This document shows, piece by piece, positions 1 to 9,200 of a DNA stretch of 64,000 bases. Positions within the stretch are counted from its first letter, which is position 1. Each line of letters opens with the position of its first letter. Under the pieces are notes generated by a model. It was not told the origin of the DNA. It made no database searches and saw nothing but the letters and a program-made list of their open reading frames with translations. The stretch is from the NCBI GenBank assembly GCA_017470145.1, contig JAFUFB010000022.1, forward strand, positions 1 through 64,000, given 5' to 3'. The stretch comes from Clostridia bacterium (lineage in GTDB: Bacteria > Bacillota > Clostridia > Christensenellales > Aristaeellaceae). Position numbers and translations under genes: made by a program.

Positions 1-538
1 CCAGGTTCTCGCCGCTGCTGAGCTCCTGGTCGCTGCCTGCCGCCGTGTAGGTCGGGGTCTGGTCGTTCGTTGCCACATTGGGCACGTTTCCCAGCCCCAC
101 CTGGCTTTTCGTCACCCCGTGGGGGTTGTTCTTGTCCGCCGTGTGGGCCTCAAACGCGTCTTCCAGCTCCTCCTCGTCCTCCGCCAGGGCATTGTGGGCG
201 TCCTGCAATTCCCAGATGTTGCCGCTCTGGGTCTCGTCTACCGCCTGAATGCTGGTGATGGATCTTTCGTTGTTGCCGATGCGCGTGTTGTATTGGCTCA
301 GCGTCGTGCGGATGCCCTCAATGGTCTCCAGGGCCTTGTTCAGCTCGTCGTAGAGCGTCCAGATCCCTTCCTCCATGTGGTTCAGGTTGTCCTCGCTCAG
401 GGGCGTGCCCGCCTGGGCGATGGTTCCCGGCGCGGGGGTGTGGGTAATGCTCCCGTCCGAGTTCTCGCTCTCCGTGTAGGTTCTGGGCCGCTGAACCGCG
501 CGGTTTTGCCATTTTGTCTTTGTGTAGCTCAGTGCCAT
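1..538 (-). CDS. Phage tail fibre / collar-type protein, partial
   Basis: The reading frame opens at an ATG at 538 and stays open to the left edge (179 codons seen), so the C-terminus is missing. Residues about 130-150 contain the NNPHGVTKSQVGLGNVPN signature that is common in tail fibre and tail collar proteins of phages infecting Firmicutes. A polar helical stretch (about residues 55-125) precedes it. It is the last gene seen in the leftward tail operon, after tail protein I, which is the usual place for fibres. It should help host recognition at the baseplate. The receptor-binding part lies outside the window. Confidence 0.85.
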   Translation of the reverse strand, partial: MALSYTKTKWQNRAVQRPRTYTESENSDGSITHTPAPGTIAQAGTPLSEDNLNHMEEGIWTLYDELNKALETIEGIRTTLSQYNTRIGNNERSITSIQAVDETQSGNIWELQDAHNALAEDEEELEDAFEAHTADKNNPHGVTKSQVGLGNVPNVATNDQTPTYTAAGSDQELSSGENL

Positions 539-590
539 GTTATTCTTTCACCGCCTCTTTTCCCCTTCTTCCTCTGCGCTGCCGGGGCGC

Positions 591-923
591 TTATACCGTT
601 TGGATCGCCGCCCCGACGGAAACGCCCAGCTTGAATCGAATCAAAATTCTGTCCACCGTCTGGGCGAAGCTGATTTCCTCTACTCTGTCCACCAGCACGC
701 TCCCGTTGCTCGCGCAGATTTGGAATTCTGTGGCCGGATTGTTCCCGTCTTGCCGGTCGATGTAGAAGGTGATGTGAATTGCGCCGTTCCCTTGGACGGC
801 GGCGCCGTTCAGCTCCGCGCGATACCAGGTGTTGCCGATCCTGTATCGCCCGTATCCCGCCATCTCGACGATGCGGTTTCTAAGCCCGGTCAGCAGGGTG
901 CTTGTGATTGTCGTTGTCGCCAT
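591..923 (-). CDS. Phage baseplate-adjacent protein, function unknown
   Basis: A 110-residue protein that I do not recognise. It is rich in beta-strand patterning with no signal peptide, membrane segment or cysteine cluster. It lies between tail protein I (2 bp upstream) and the tail fibre gene and is surely co-translated with them. A role as a fibre-attachment or small baseplate component is inferred from position only. It could equally be a short fibre or adaptor protein. Confidence 0.7.
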   Translation of the reverse strand: MATTTITSTLLTGLRNRIVEMAGYGRYRIGNTWYRAELNGAAVQGNGAIHITFYIDRQDGNNPATEFQICASNGSVLVDRVEEISFAQTVDRILIRFKLGVSVGAAIQTV

Positions 924-925
924 GC

Positions 926-1573
926 TTATCCTGCCACTCCTTCGTCGGTCTTTGCCTCGTCAACCTTCGCGACTGTCACGGGGAGATCCCATTCCTGCAT
1001 GTCCTGGGTGCCCGTAATCTCGTCCTCCGCCGCCCGGTAGTATTCCACGTCGAACCAGTCCATGTCGGCGGATATGATGATTTCGCTCGAGTTGTCGATG
1101 GTAACATTGTCCAGAATGCTCCGAACGTTTTTCACGTTCGAAATGGCCTTTTGCGCCCAGGCGATCACGTCCGCGTCATAGTTGCCTCCCGATACAGTTA
1201 CGCGGAAATGGAACGGCTCCCCGCCGTATTCCCAGTTTTCCTCGACCTGAACCGTCTGGAAGTAGCCCTCCAGAAAGTTGTAGATCGCCTGGGGCGTTCC
1301 GTATACGCTGTATAGGTATGTCGCGTTGATAATCCAGTAGCGCTTCTGGTCTATGGTGCCGTTGTAGTCGTATAGACAGCCCAGCTCTCCCGCCAGCTCG
1401 TCCAGCCGCCACTCCGGCATTTTGTAGGGGTCTTGCAATATGTCGATGCCGTATTGCGCCCCCTCGGCCACCAGTTGGAAGGCCCTTTCAATGGCCTTGG
1501 CCAGGGCGTATCCGTTCTTGTCGTTCAGGATAAACCGTGGCACCAGTTTTTCGATGTTGAAGCTGATTCGCAT
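926..1573 (-). CDS. Phage tail protein I (P2 gpI-like baseplate protein)
   Basis: A 215-residue protein with the layout of the P2 gpI / tail protein I family. The N-terminal part is helical, followed by an aromatic-rich motif (KRYWIINATYLYSVYGTPQAI, here quoted as its core YLYSVYGTPQAI) and a C-terminal beta region. In P2-like contractile tails this protein caps the baseplate wedge next to gpJ and helps attach tail fibres. The gene follows the baseplate J gene with a 3-bp gap and precedes a small unknown gene and the fibre gene, the classic W-J-I-fibre order. Confidence 0.85.
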   Translation of the reverse strand: MRISFNIEKLVPRFILNDKNGYALAKAIERAFQLVAEGAQYGIDILQDPYKMPEWRLDELAGELGCLYDYNGTIDQKRYWIINATYLYSVYGTPQAIYNFLEGYFQTVQVEENWEYGGEPFHFRVTVSGGNYDADVIAWAQKAISNVKNVRSILDNVTIDNSSEIIISADMDWFDVEYYRAAEDEITGTQDMQEWDLPVTVAKVDEAKTDEGVAG

Positions 1574-1576
1574 TTT

Positions 1577-2683
1577 TTATGTGTTCACCACCGTTATGCG
1601 GATTGTGCCCTTGCAGTGGGCGCTGGGCTCAATCTCCGTGTATTGAACGCTGCCGCTCATGCCGCTGCCTCCCGTGAAGCGAACTCTCTCGCATCCAACC
1701 TGGTATAGCATCGCCATCAGCTTGTCCGGGTTCCAGGCCCGGCCAATGCGGTTGTCTTGCCAGCTTTGATATTCCTCCACGGCGGCGGTCACATCGTCCC
1801 CGATCCCCGCGTATTGGCTGTAATAGACCTCCACGTTCAGGTTGTAGTTCCTTTCCGCCGCTTCGTGGATGGAAACATGGTCGGTCAGCGGCCGGGTCGT
1901 GATGGCGCTGAGCCGCTGCTCCACGCTGTTGAAAATGCTCTCCCGCTCTGCGTCCTCGGCCAATATGAGGTAGAGCCCCACTTCGCCCGCCCCGTCGTTG
2001 ATGGCCCGCGCGTCGATGATCTGGCTGCTGGCCGCCGTGGCCTGGCTTTCGTACATCTGCTCCGGCCCCGTGGTCACGCTGGCCAGCCCGTAGTTGCGGA
2101 TGCGCTCCCGGTAGACTTCCTCGTCTTCCTCGTCCACGCCGCCGCTGGCCGTCTCCGTCACGATGCATTTCACGAATCCGTCCACGCTCTCGATAAATTG
2201 CATCTGCGCCCCTTCGTGCAGCCCGTTGCCGATGGCTCCCGGGGTCTGGCATTGCAGCGTGGTCTGGAGGGTCTGCGCCGTCCCCGTGATCTCCAGGTCT
2301 TCCGTGGTTTCGTAGATGATTTGCCCGTCCACCGTCAGCCCCGTCCCTGCCGGAATGGTTTGCGCAATCCCCGTGGGGTAGAATTCCATTTCCACCGGCG
2401 CCGTCGCCGCAATCGCGTCGATGTATACGCAGTTCCGCTTCTGGCCGTATTCCTTCAGGTATTCTCCCGTGGCGTATGTCAGGGTGTCCATGCGCAAGGC
2501 GCTGTCCACCTTCGCCATGATGGCCGTGGCGATGGCCAGCACCGCCCGCATCAGCATCTCCTTCTCGTCCCCCGGGTAGAGGATCTGCCCGCCGCAGTCC
2601 AGGTAGGTCTTTACCATTTCGTGCCAGGTTTCTTCCTCGTCGTATCGAACATAGTGCAGTTCTGTCGTGTCCATGTTTGTCAC
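1577..2683 (-). CDS. Baseplate J/gp47 family protein
   Basis: The 368-residue product matches the baseplate J / gp47 / XkdT family in length and layout. An N-terminal helical section is followed by a beta-rich middle with PAGTGLTVDG and a GPEQMYESQATAASSQIIDAR-like core (quoted here as TTGPEQMYES), then a C-terminal alpha/beta part. Gp47/J proteins form the main body of the baseplate wedge in contractile tails. The gene sits between the gp25-like gene upstream and the tail protein I gene downstream, as in P2, Mu and PBSX-type particles. Confidence 0.9.
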   Translation of the reverse strand: MTNMDTTELHYVRYDEEETWHEMVKTYLDCGGQILYPGDEKEMLMRAVLAIATAIMAKVDSALRMDTLTYATGEYLKEYGQKRNCVYIDAIAATAPVEMEFYPTGIAQTIPAGTGLTVDGQIIYETTEDLEITGTAQTLQTTLQCQTPGAIGNGLHEGAQMQFIESVDGFVKCIVTETASGGVDEEDEEVYRERIRNYGLASVTTGPEQMYESQATAASSQIIDARAINDGAGEVGLYLILAEDAERESIFNSVEQRLSAITTRPLTDHVSIHEAAERNYNLNVEVYYSQYAGIGDDVTAAVEEYQSWQDNRIGRAWNPDKLMAMLYQVGCERVRFTGGSGMSGSVQYTEIEPSAHCKGTIRITVVNT

Positions 2684-2696
2684 CTCCTTTTTCGTT

Positions 2697-3008
2697 TTAG
2701 TCCGGCACTTGGATCACCACGGTGATGAGGATTTCGCCCTTCTCGTCCATTTCGGCCTTGACCTCCTCCGCCGTCGCGTCCGGCTCCCAGGTCAGCACTC
2801 GGTCAATCTCCGGCTTCAGCGCCGCCCGCATTTTGTCCATGGGTAGGTGGTATAGCGCCGGGTCGAATCCCCGCAGCCGGTCGTAGGGCACCTCGCCCAT
2901 CTGGGTCATGATGAGGTTTTTCGCGTTCTGAATCGTCCGGGGAACGAAGTATAGGCTGTTGCCCCATTCGATGTCTTCCGGCTGGTTGGTAATGACGTAT
3001 CTGCCCAT
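2697..3008 (-). CDS. Baseplate wedge protein, GPW/gp25 family
   Basis: The 103-residue protein has the size and pattern of P2 gpW / T4 gp25. A charged helix (KMRAALKPEIDRVL) is followed by a beta hairpin (EILITVVIQV). Gp25-like proteins link the wedge to the inner sheath ring. The gene lies 13 bp before the baseplate J gene and 27 bp after the gpU-like gene, which fits a P2-type baseplate cluster. Confidence 0.85.
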   Translation of the reverse strand: MGRYVITNQPEDIEWGNSLYFVPRTIQNAKNLIMTQMGEVPYDRLRGFDPALYHLPMDKMRAALKPEIDRVLTWEPDATAEEVKAEMDEKGEILITVVIQVPD

Positions 3009-3035
3009 TCTTTTCCTTCGCCCTCCTTCTCCGCC

Positions 3036-3776
3036 TTATTTGCCTACGGCCTTGTTGACGGTGGCCTTGGCGTTTCCGGCGGGCGGGTTGGCCCGGCCTG
3101 TGCTTGCGTTTTGCTTCTGGGCGGTGTTGATGGCGTTCTTCGCCGCCGTTACAACGGTATTCGCGCCGCCGATAGCGATGTCGGCAAGGCGTCCCAGCAG
3201 TCCCTTGCTCGCCTCTTTCCCAGCCTTGGCGGCGTCGTCGGCGGTTTGGATGTCAACAATCGTCACGCTGGGGATGTTCTTTTTCTTCGTTCCCCCGCCT
3301 CCGCCGCCGCTGGGCTCGTCATACCATCCGCCGCCCCCGTCGCCCGCCGGCTCGGCCACGGCCAGTCCGTCCGTCAGCGTCCCTTGTTGGAATTTCACCT
3401 TTACGTCCGCGCTGATCCATTTGCCGCCGTTCCCCGGCATGGTGACGATTTCGCTTACTTCCGCGCTCACCAGTATCAGTTGGGCCTGAATCAGTTTTTG
3501 ATCCCCGATGTAGAAGTAGCTGCAAGCCCCGTCCGTCGCCTCTTGGATGTATTGCATCGCCTCGGCGTATACGTCCGTCACGCCCGTCAAGGCGCTCAGA
3601 TGGATCGTGAACTCCACCTCCGGGCTGTTGCCGTATTTCCGTTCCTGATATTTCTGGTTCGCGCTGTTCTTCTCCGTCGTTTCGCATCCGCTCTTGATGC
3701 TCAGTCCGCTGAAGCTGCGAATCAGCTGTGGGCTTACCTCGAAGGTGTGCCCGTACCAGTTGGCTATTGTGCTCAT
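3036..3776 (-). CDS. Tail protein, gpU/XkdP-like with Gly/Ala-rich tail
   Basis: The 246-residue protein has an N-terminal domain (about residues 1-135) with the strand-helix-strand pattern of P2 gpU-like or PBSX XkdP-like tail proteins. A polyglycine linker (about 145-165) and an Ala/Lys-rich, low-complexity C-terminus follow. Such proteins sit at the tail end near the LysM-type gpX protein. Here the gene comes directly after gpX and before gp25. The N-terminal assignment is moderate. The Gly-linker and C-terminal extension are not part of classical gpU, and their role is unknown. Confidence 0.6.
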   Translation of the reverse strand: MSTIANWYGHTFEVSPQLIRSFSGLSIKSGCETTEKNSANQKYQERKYGNSPEVEFTIHLSALTGVTDVYAEAMQYIQEATDGACSYFYIGDQKLIQAQLILVSAEVSEIVTMPGNGGKWISADVKVKFQQGTLTDGLAVAEPAGDGGGGWYDEPSGGGGGGTKKKNIPSVTIVDIQTADDAAKAGKEASKGLLGRLADIAIGGANTVVTAAKNAINTAQKQNASTGRANPPAGNAKATVNKAVGK

Positions 3777-3794
3777 TTTCTGTCTTTCACCGCC

Positions 3795-4031
3795 TTACAT
3801 TCGCCAGGGGGCAATGGTGTTGGCCAGGGTCGCTTCGCCGCTCCGGCTCGGGGTCTCGATTTCGGGAATCAGCAGCGCCTCGCCCCCCAGGAAAACGGTC
3901 TGCCCGCAGTATTCCGGGTTGGCGTTCATCAGGTCAGGGGCGTATTTCTCGTCCCGCCATAGCCGCAGGGCGATGCTGTCAAAGCTCTCGTTCGCGCTGC
4001 AGTTGTATTGGTATCCGGTGTATTTAATCAT
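3795..4031 (-). CDS. Tail protein X (LysM-like, P2 gpX family)
   Basis: The 78-residue protein resembles P2 gpX: an ESFDSIALRLW helix, then a LysM-like NANPEYCGQTVFLGGEALLIPEI segment (core NANPEYCGQTVFL). LysM-type tail proteins sit at the baseplate hub and may contact the peptidoglycan. The ATG overlaps the stop of the tape measure gene (ATGA), so translation is probably coupled. Position between tape measure and gpU-like genes agrees with the family. Confidence 0.85.
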   Translation of the reverse strand: MIKYTGYQYNCSANESFDSIALRLWRDEKYAPDLMNANPEYCGQTVFLGGEALLIPEIETPSRSGEATLANTIAPWRM

Positions 4032-7000
4032 GTGTACGCCACCATGCTTTCATATAGGCTCTTCTTTTCCCACCATTCCTCAATCCATTTCTCGAATCGC
4101 TTCTTGTCCTCTTCCAGCTTGTCGCCCACTCCTCGCGCGTCGTCCGCGTGGATCACGGGGCTGTATTGAACGGAGAAGGTGTTCCCGCTGCTGTTCTTGG
4201 CGCTGATGGCGCTGCTGCCGCTGCTGGCCGCCGCCCTGGTGGAGATCATGCTGCCCCAGTTCAGGCTCCCGCCGCCGTCCGTGCCGCCCTCGGCGAACAT
4301 CCGCGCCCCGGCTTCCTCCGCCAGGTCAAGGATGTCGAATCCGCTGTTGTATGCCGCCGCCAGGATGAGGCCCAGGGTGTTGTCTGTGTGCTCTTCCGGG
4401 ATGTACCATTCCGGGATCCCCGCCTCGGCGAAGATGGCCGGTTTCGTTTCCCGTCCGCCCTCCGCCTTCTTGGTGAATAGCCCGCCGAAGAAGTTGCCAA
4501 TGGCGCTGCCAATCTTGCCCACGACCCCGCCGCCACCCCCGGAAATGCCTCCCGTGGTCTGTACGGTGAAGGTGACGGGGTGCCCGTTGGCGTATTCCTG
4601 CATTTCGGAATAGGCCGCAACGGCCGCGTCCACCCCGTTGGAGATTTCGATTTCTTCCGACACGGGGTCTTTCCCGTCCAGGGTCTGCTGCATGGCGTCG
4701 TAGCCTTCCACCGCCGCCTGTTCCGGTTCCTTTACCTCGATTTCGGCTTCCAGGGCCTCCGCCTCGTCGAGAATGCCCTGCATGGTCTCGTAGGTCTCGT
4801 TGGTGGTGTCCTCCGCCTTTTCGATCTCGATTTCGGCCACCAGGTCTTCGATTTCGCTCTTCTCCGTGGAGCCCTTCTTGTATTTCTCCCGGTCGCTGTC
4901 TCCCATGTTCATTAGCTTCCATGCTGCGAAGATGTTTTCAAACAAGTTTCCTGCCTGTGCGAATTTGGATTCGTCTCCCGCGTTCACTTTCTGAAAATCG
5001 TATATTCCGTCCAATTGGTCTACGATCTGGTTTACGACTTCCAGTTCTTCGCTGCTCATTTTACCCATCAGGTCGAAGGTGTTTTCGTTCCCCTGGCCGA
5101 TGGCGTTCCAGAAGTTCAACATGTCGCTGTCGCCTAATTCGCTAATGTGGCTCACCATGTCCCATAGCTCGTTGGCGGTTGCGCCTTCCGGCACCCAGGA
5201 TTGGCTCTTGTATCCAGCGGGGCTTTCGTACAGCTTCACCATGTCCAGTATGGTCTGCAAGCTCTGAGCGGCTTCTTCGTCCCCGGCTCTTTTGTAGCTG
5301 TCGATGCGTTTCGAAATCGATTCCCAGCCGCCCAGCGCTTCAATCTGCTCTAATCTGAACTTGTAAGCGTCGCCAAGCTCGCTGGATCCGCCAATTCCCA
5401 AAATGCCGCCTTGCATTTTGGTGTAGCCGCTTTGCTGCAGGAGCATCCTCGCCGCGCTTTCCGTCAGTTTCCCCTCAGAAACGTCCCGGACGAGTCCCTC
5501 CCAAAATCTGTCTGCGTCTCCGTAGTCGCTTTCGTGTTGCGCAGTATTCATCAAACCCAGGATCATCTGATCGTAATTAGAATTGATCCCGGCCTCCATA
5601 TTCTGCAACGCTGCTTGGCTTCCTCGAATCTTCTGGTCATATTCGTTCTCGATTTCCGCCCGTTCCGCCGCGTTCTTGGCTTTGGCCATCTTCTGCTCTT
5701 TCTGATATTCCAGGCCGTATACAGCGTTGCCGTAGTGGTCTTCCCAGAAGGCCAGTTCCGCGTCCCGTTGTGGAATCAGTTCGTCTCCCAGGAAGGCCAT
5801 CATGGAGCTATAGCTCATGTTCTGAGCCTTGTCCATCAGCTTTCTTCGGTTGATGTAGTCCTGCTCGCTCTGGGCTTCCGCCTGGGCCTGGGCGATTTTC
5901 TCGTTCAGGTCGCGGTAGATGTTCTTGATATTGTCGTATTCTTCCGGGCTGATCGTCCCGTCCTTGAAGGCCGCTGTCATCGCGTCCCGCAAAGCCTGGC
6001 CCGCTGCTTCCACCTCCGCCAGGTTCTCTGTCTGGGCCTCTTGTATCGTTTTCAGAATTCCGGCATAAATCGGGTCGGCGTTTACTTCCTCTGCGGTTTT
6101 CTCCGTTGCTCCTGTGCCTTTGAACAGCGCGTACCAGAACTCCGCGTCCATGTCGCCCTTGGCGGTGATGCCATCCTTTACGGCCTGAACCGCCTGTTCT
6201 CCCAGGCTGTTGTAAGCTTTTATATCTTCCGGTGTCAGCGTTTTCCCTGTCAGCATGTCGCTCAGCGCCGTCGCGCTGAATTTCTGGGCTGCCGTCTCGT
6301 AGTTCGTCGTTGCCGTTTCCAGCGCTGTCTGGAATTCAGTAATCCCCGTTGTGGCCTCGGTAAAGCTGGTCTGGATTTCTTCCAGTTTCGCCTTCAGCTC
6401 CGTGGTGTCGATCTCCATGTCACCGAAGCCCTCTTTGAACTTCGCCTCCTTGAATTTGTTCGCCGCCTCCGCCAGGGCCGTGAAGGCAATCGCCGCCAGG
6501 GCGATGCGCCCCGTGTGCGTCCCCAGGGCCGCGCCAACCAGCTTGAATCCCATGCCCGCGCCGATGAGCCCAGGCCCGGCCACAGCGATAGCTCCCAGCC
6601 CCGCCACCAGCGCGTCGAAGGCCGCAGGATCCATTTTCCCCATGCCCTCCGCCGCGTCGCCGATAACCTGGCTGATCCTGGTCAGCAAGTCCAGCCCGGA
6701 GGAGACCCCGTTGTCCCCGCCGCCGCTGGAGAGCAGGTCGAAAACCTTTCCGATGTTCCCCGCGATGGTCTCCACCTGGTCGCTCAGCTGTTGCCCCGTC
6801 AATTGCTTCAGGGCTTCCAGCTTGCTGTTCAGGGTCTCGATGGCGCCCGTCATGCCGCTCATCATCGTTTCGCTGGCGTATTTGCCGTATCCGGCGGCCT
6901 CGCCGTCCATCAACAGCTTGTATAGCTCCGTCAGGTCGCCCTTGCAGGCGTCCATCAGGGCCATGGCCCCCGTGATGGTTCTGGTGGGGAAGATGGTGCT

Positions 7001-7918
7001 CCAAATGTCGTATTTCTCGTCGTCTGCCATGCCCTTCGTGACATCGTATAGATCCTGGAAGATGTCCAGGAATCCCTTCAGGTTCCCCTGGCTGTCGTAG
7101 GCGGAGAAGCCCATGCTCTCCAATTGTTTGACGGTTTCCGCCGCCTTCCCGTTGGTTTCGCCCATGGCCTCCTCAATGTCGTCGGAGGTCACCCCCAGTT
7201 CGGCCATGACATCGCTGGCCTTCTTCGTCGGCGCAATCAGTCGAATCAGGCCGTTCCGCAGCAGGGTGCCCGCGTCGCTGCCCGTGGTGCCCGCGTCGTG
7301 CAGGATGGCCAGCATGGTCAGCAGCTCTTCCTTGTTCTTCGCGAATTTCATTGTCGATCCCATCCGCGTCATGGCGTCGCCGAATTGCCTTACATCGCCC
7401 GCGCTGCTGTTGGCCGCGAAAGTCCATTCGTCGATGAAGTCCGTCAGGTCGCCGAAGCTGATCCCCGCCGCGTTGGTGCTCTTGATGATGTAGTCCACGC
7501 TCTCGCTCAGTTCCAGCCCGCCCGCCTGGGCCAGCTCCATAGCGGCGGGAATGCCGTCCATGATTTTTTCCAAGTCCCAGTTGGCGTGGGCCGCCTGGGC
7601 AATGGCGTTGGCTACATCGTCCGTGTGAAAGATGGTGCTGGCCGCCCATTGCGTCGCCTGGATGTCCAGCTGGTTCATGACATCCTTCAGCTCTTTGGTT
7701 CCTCGGCCATAGGTCGTCGCCAGGGCCACCTGCGCGTCGAGCATGCTGTCCTCGTATCCGCGATAGACGTCCACGCTGTCCTTCCCGAAGTTGATCAGCT
7801 TCTGGCTCACGTCGTCGATCAGCGTGCCCATCTCCATCAGCTTGTTGCCGATTTGCCCGAAAGTGCCGTCCACCTTTCCGCCCAGCACTACCACCGCGCT
7901 CAGTGTCTTCTGTGCCAT
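4028..7918 (-). CDS. Phage tail tape measure protein
   Basis: The largest prophage gene (1296 residues). The N-terminal half (about residues 30-390) matches TP901-type tape measure proteins: long helices with a core such as AAMELAQAGGLELSE and repeated Ala/Gly-rich stretches. Around residues 430-490 there are hydrophobic segments (IAVAGPGLIGAGMGF) that may insert in the host membrane. Long coiled-coil regions follow, then a C-terminal part near a WYIPEEH motif seen in many tape measures. It sets tail length and is expelled during DNA injection. It lies upstream of gpX with a 4-bp overlap. Confidence 0.92.
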   Translation of the reverse strand: MAQKTLSAVVVLGGKVDGTFGQIGNKLMEMGTLIDDVSQKLINFGKDSVDVYRGYEDSMLDAQVALATTYGRGTKELKDVMNQLDIQATQWAASTIFHTDDVANAIAQAAHANWDLEKIMDGIPAAMELAQAGGLELSESVDYIIKSTNAAGISFGDLTDFIDEWTFAANSSAGDVRQFGDAMTRMGSTMKFAKNKEELLTMLAILHDAGTTGSDAGTLLRNGLIRLIAPTKKASDVMAELGVTSDDIEEAMGETNGKAAETVKQLESMGFSAYDSQGNLKGFLDIFQDLYDVTKGMADDEKYDIWSTIFPTRTITGAMALMDACKGDLTELYKLLMDGEAAGYGKYASETMMSGMTGAIETLNSKLEALKQLTGQQLSDQVETIAGNIGKVFDLLSSGGGDNGVSSGLDLLTRISQVIGDAAEGMGKMDPAAFDALVAGLGAIAVAGPGLIGAGMGFKLVGAALGTHTGRIALAAIAFTALAEAANKFKEAKFKEGFGDMEIDTTELKAKLEEIQTSFTEATTGITEFQTALETATTNYETAAQKFSATALSDMLTGKTLTPEDIKAYNSLGEQAVQAVKDGITAKGDMDAEFWYALFKGTGATEKTAEEVNADPIYAGILKTIQEAQTENLAEVEAAGQALRDAMTAAFKDGTISPEEYDNIKNIYRDLNEKIAQAQAEAQSEQDYINRRKLMDKAQNMSYSSMMAFLGDELIPQRDAELAFWEDHYGNAVYGLEYQKEQKMAKAKNAAERAEIENEYDQKIRGSQAALQNMEAGINSNYDQMILGLMNTAQHESDYGDADRFWEGLVRDVSEGKLTESAARMLLQQSGYTKMQGGILGIGGSSELGDAYKFRLEQIEALGGWESISKRIDSYKRAGDEEAAQSLQTILDMVKLYESPAGYKSQSWVPEGATANELWDMVSHISELGDSDMLNFWNAIGQGNENTFDLMGKMSSEELEVVNQIVDQLDGIYDFQKVNAGDESKFAQAGNLFENIFAAWKLMNMGDSDREKYKKGSTEKSEIEDLVAEIEIEKAEDTTNETYETMQGILDEAEALEAEIEVKEPEQAAVEGYDAMQQTLDGKDPVSEEIEISNGVDAAVAAYSEMQEYANGHPVTFTVQTTGGISGGGGGVVGKIGSAIGNFFGGLFTKKAEGGRETKPAIFAEAGIPEWYIPEEHTDNTLGLILAAAYNSGFDILDLAEEAGARMFAEGGTDGGGSLNWGSMISTRAAASSGSSAISAKNSSGNTFSVQYSPVIHADDARGVGDKLEEDKKRFEKWIEEWWEKKSLYESMVAYT

Positions 7919-7945
7919 CTTTGGTGTCTCACCGCCCTTTCGTCT

Positions 7946-8257
7946 TTAGATGTCCATTCTGATTTTGCCAATGATCATGCCCCGCCCGTCCGGGAACATG
8001 AAGTAATATACGTTCTCGCCGACCTCGTATTCCGTCTTGATTTCCTCTTCCGTGTCGTGGTCGCGGTGCTCGTTGATGTTGTTCACCGGTGCTTCCATCC
8101 ATCGGCTTTCGATCCCGTCCCGCGTCGCGCTTTTCACCTTGTAGAGGAATCGCTTCGGCTTCGTGTCCGGCTTCTTGGCGCTGATGGTGCCTTCCTCGAA
8201 TCCCGTCAGGGGGGTCAGCTCGTTTTTCTCTGTCGTTTCCATCTTCGTCTTATCCAA
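7946..8257 (-). CDS. Small tail/hub protein, possible OB-fold gpV-like
   Basis: The 103-residue protein lies between the gpD-like gene (overlapping it by 8 bp) and the tape measure gene. The C-terminal half (YEVGENVYYFMFPDGRGMII) looks like the strand pattern of an OB-fold seen at the base of gpV-type spikes. The N-terminus is charged and probably flexible. A spike or hub role is inferred from this pattern and from the adjacent gpD gene. The protein is shorter than usual gpV (about 200 residues) and lacks a visible beta-helix tip. Confidence 0.5.
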   Translation of the reverse strand: MDKTKMETTEKNELTPLTGFEEGTISAKKPDTKPKRFLYKVKSATRDGIESRWMEAPVNNINEHRDHDTEEEIKTEYEVGENVYYFMFPDGRGMIIGKIRMDI

Positions 8258-9185
8258 TCCCGCTCATGCAGCGATACATTTTCGCCTTCGTGCGCCCGTC
8301 CAGCAGGTTTTGTTCCACTTCGTGGATCATCCATTCTCCCGCCGCGTCCGTCCTGCTCTTAACATCCACGCGAACCATCGCCGTGTATCCCGGGTTGAAG
8401 TCCATTTCGATGCTCAGCGTCTCGCTCTGCCGGTTGTGGGCCATCAGGATCCCCTTGGCCCATCGGTAGGCCATCGCGTCGTCGTCCACGGGGATGTCCG
8501 TAATAATGCGGTTCTGCCCGTTGCTGTTCGCGTCCCGCGCCGTGCCGTTGCCGAATAGCGTCCTGATTTGTACGCTCTTCCAGCTCAGGTCTCTCCGGTC
8601 GATGTATTGGCTGTCCATCTGGTCGCTGTCCAGCTCCAGCACGTGCATTGCCGGCAGCCCCTGGGCGTATTTAATGCCAATCGCCGCGTAGTTCCCGTCC
8701 AGGGTCTTGAGGATCCCGCCCTCCCGTTGAATCAGCGTTTCCAGGAAAACCGGGGCGCTCAGATTGTTCCGCATCAGGTATTCGTAGGTAATCCCGCCCC
8801 CGATGCCGTATAGCTTTGCCCCCATGCCGCATTCTCCCGCGCATACCGCCATGATGGCCGCCAGGGTCTTGCCCTCGTATGCTTGCCATCTTTTCGGGAA
8901 GGGTACGCTCTTCGCCGCCGTGGCATAGATGCGGTAAGCCCCGTCCTCCGGTACCACGGTATTCAGGAACATCGTCTTCGTGTCGTATCCGCTCCGGGTC
9001 ACGCGGATCTGGTCGTTCTTCTTCGGCCCCCATTGAAACCAGGTGTCCGCGTGGTCAACCTTCAGGTTCAGGCAGTCGCTCTCCCCGCAGCTCACGTCCC
9101 GGCAGGTGCACTCAATAATGTCCACTTGCCGCGTGATGTCCACTCCCTCGTAGTAGAGTTTCAGGTCCTTTTGTGTCTGCGCCAT
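8250..9185 (-). CDS. Phage late control gene D-like tail hub protein
   Basis: The 311-residue protein has the features of the P2 gpD / XkdQ family, the baseplate hub (gp27-like) of contractile tails: an N-terminal beta domain, a central helical part (LAAIMAVCAGECGM), and a beta-rich C-terminus. It lies directly downstream of the tail chaperone frameshift extension (16 bp gap) and upstream of a small OB-fold-like gene. P2-like phages place D elsewhere, but PBSX-like and Clostridia myophages often keep it near the tape measure. Confidence 0.8.
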   Translation of the reverse strand: MAQTQKDLKLYYEGVDITRQVDIIECTCRDVSCGESDCLNLKVDHADTWFQWGPKKNDQIRVTRSGYDTKTMFLNTVVPEDGAYRIYATAAKSVPFPKRWQAYEGKTLAAIMAVCAGECGMGAKLYGIGGGITYEYLMRNNLSAPVFLETLIQREGGILKTLDGNYAAIGIKYAQGLPAMHVLELDSDQMDSQYIDRRDLSWKSVQIRTLFGNGTARDANSNGQNRIITDIPVDDDAMAYRWAKGILMAHNRQSETLSIEMDFNPGYTAMVRVDVKSRTDAAGEWMIHEVEQNLLDGRTKAKMYRCMSGIG

Positions 9186-9200
9186 GCTTTTCCGCCTCCT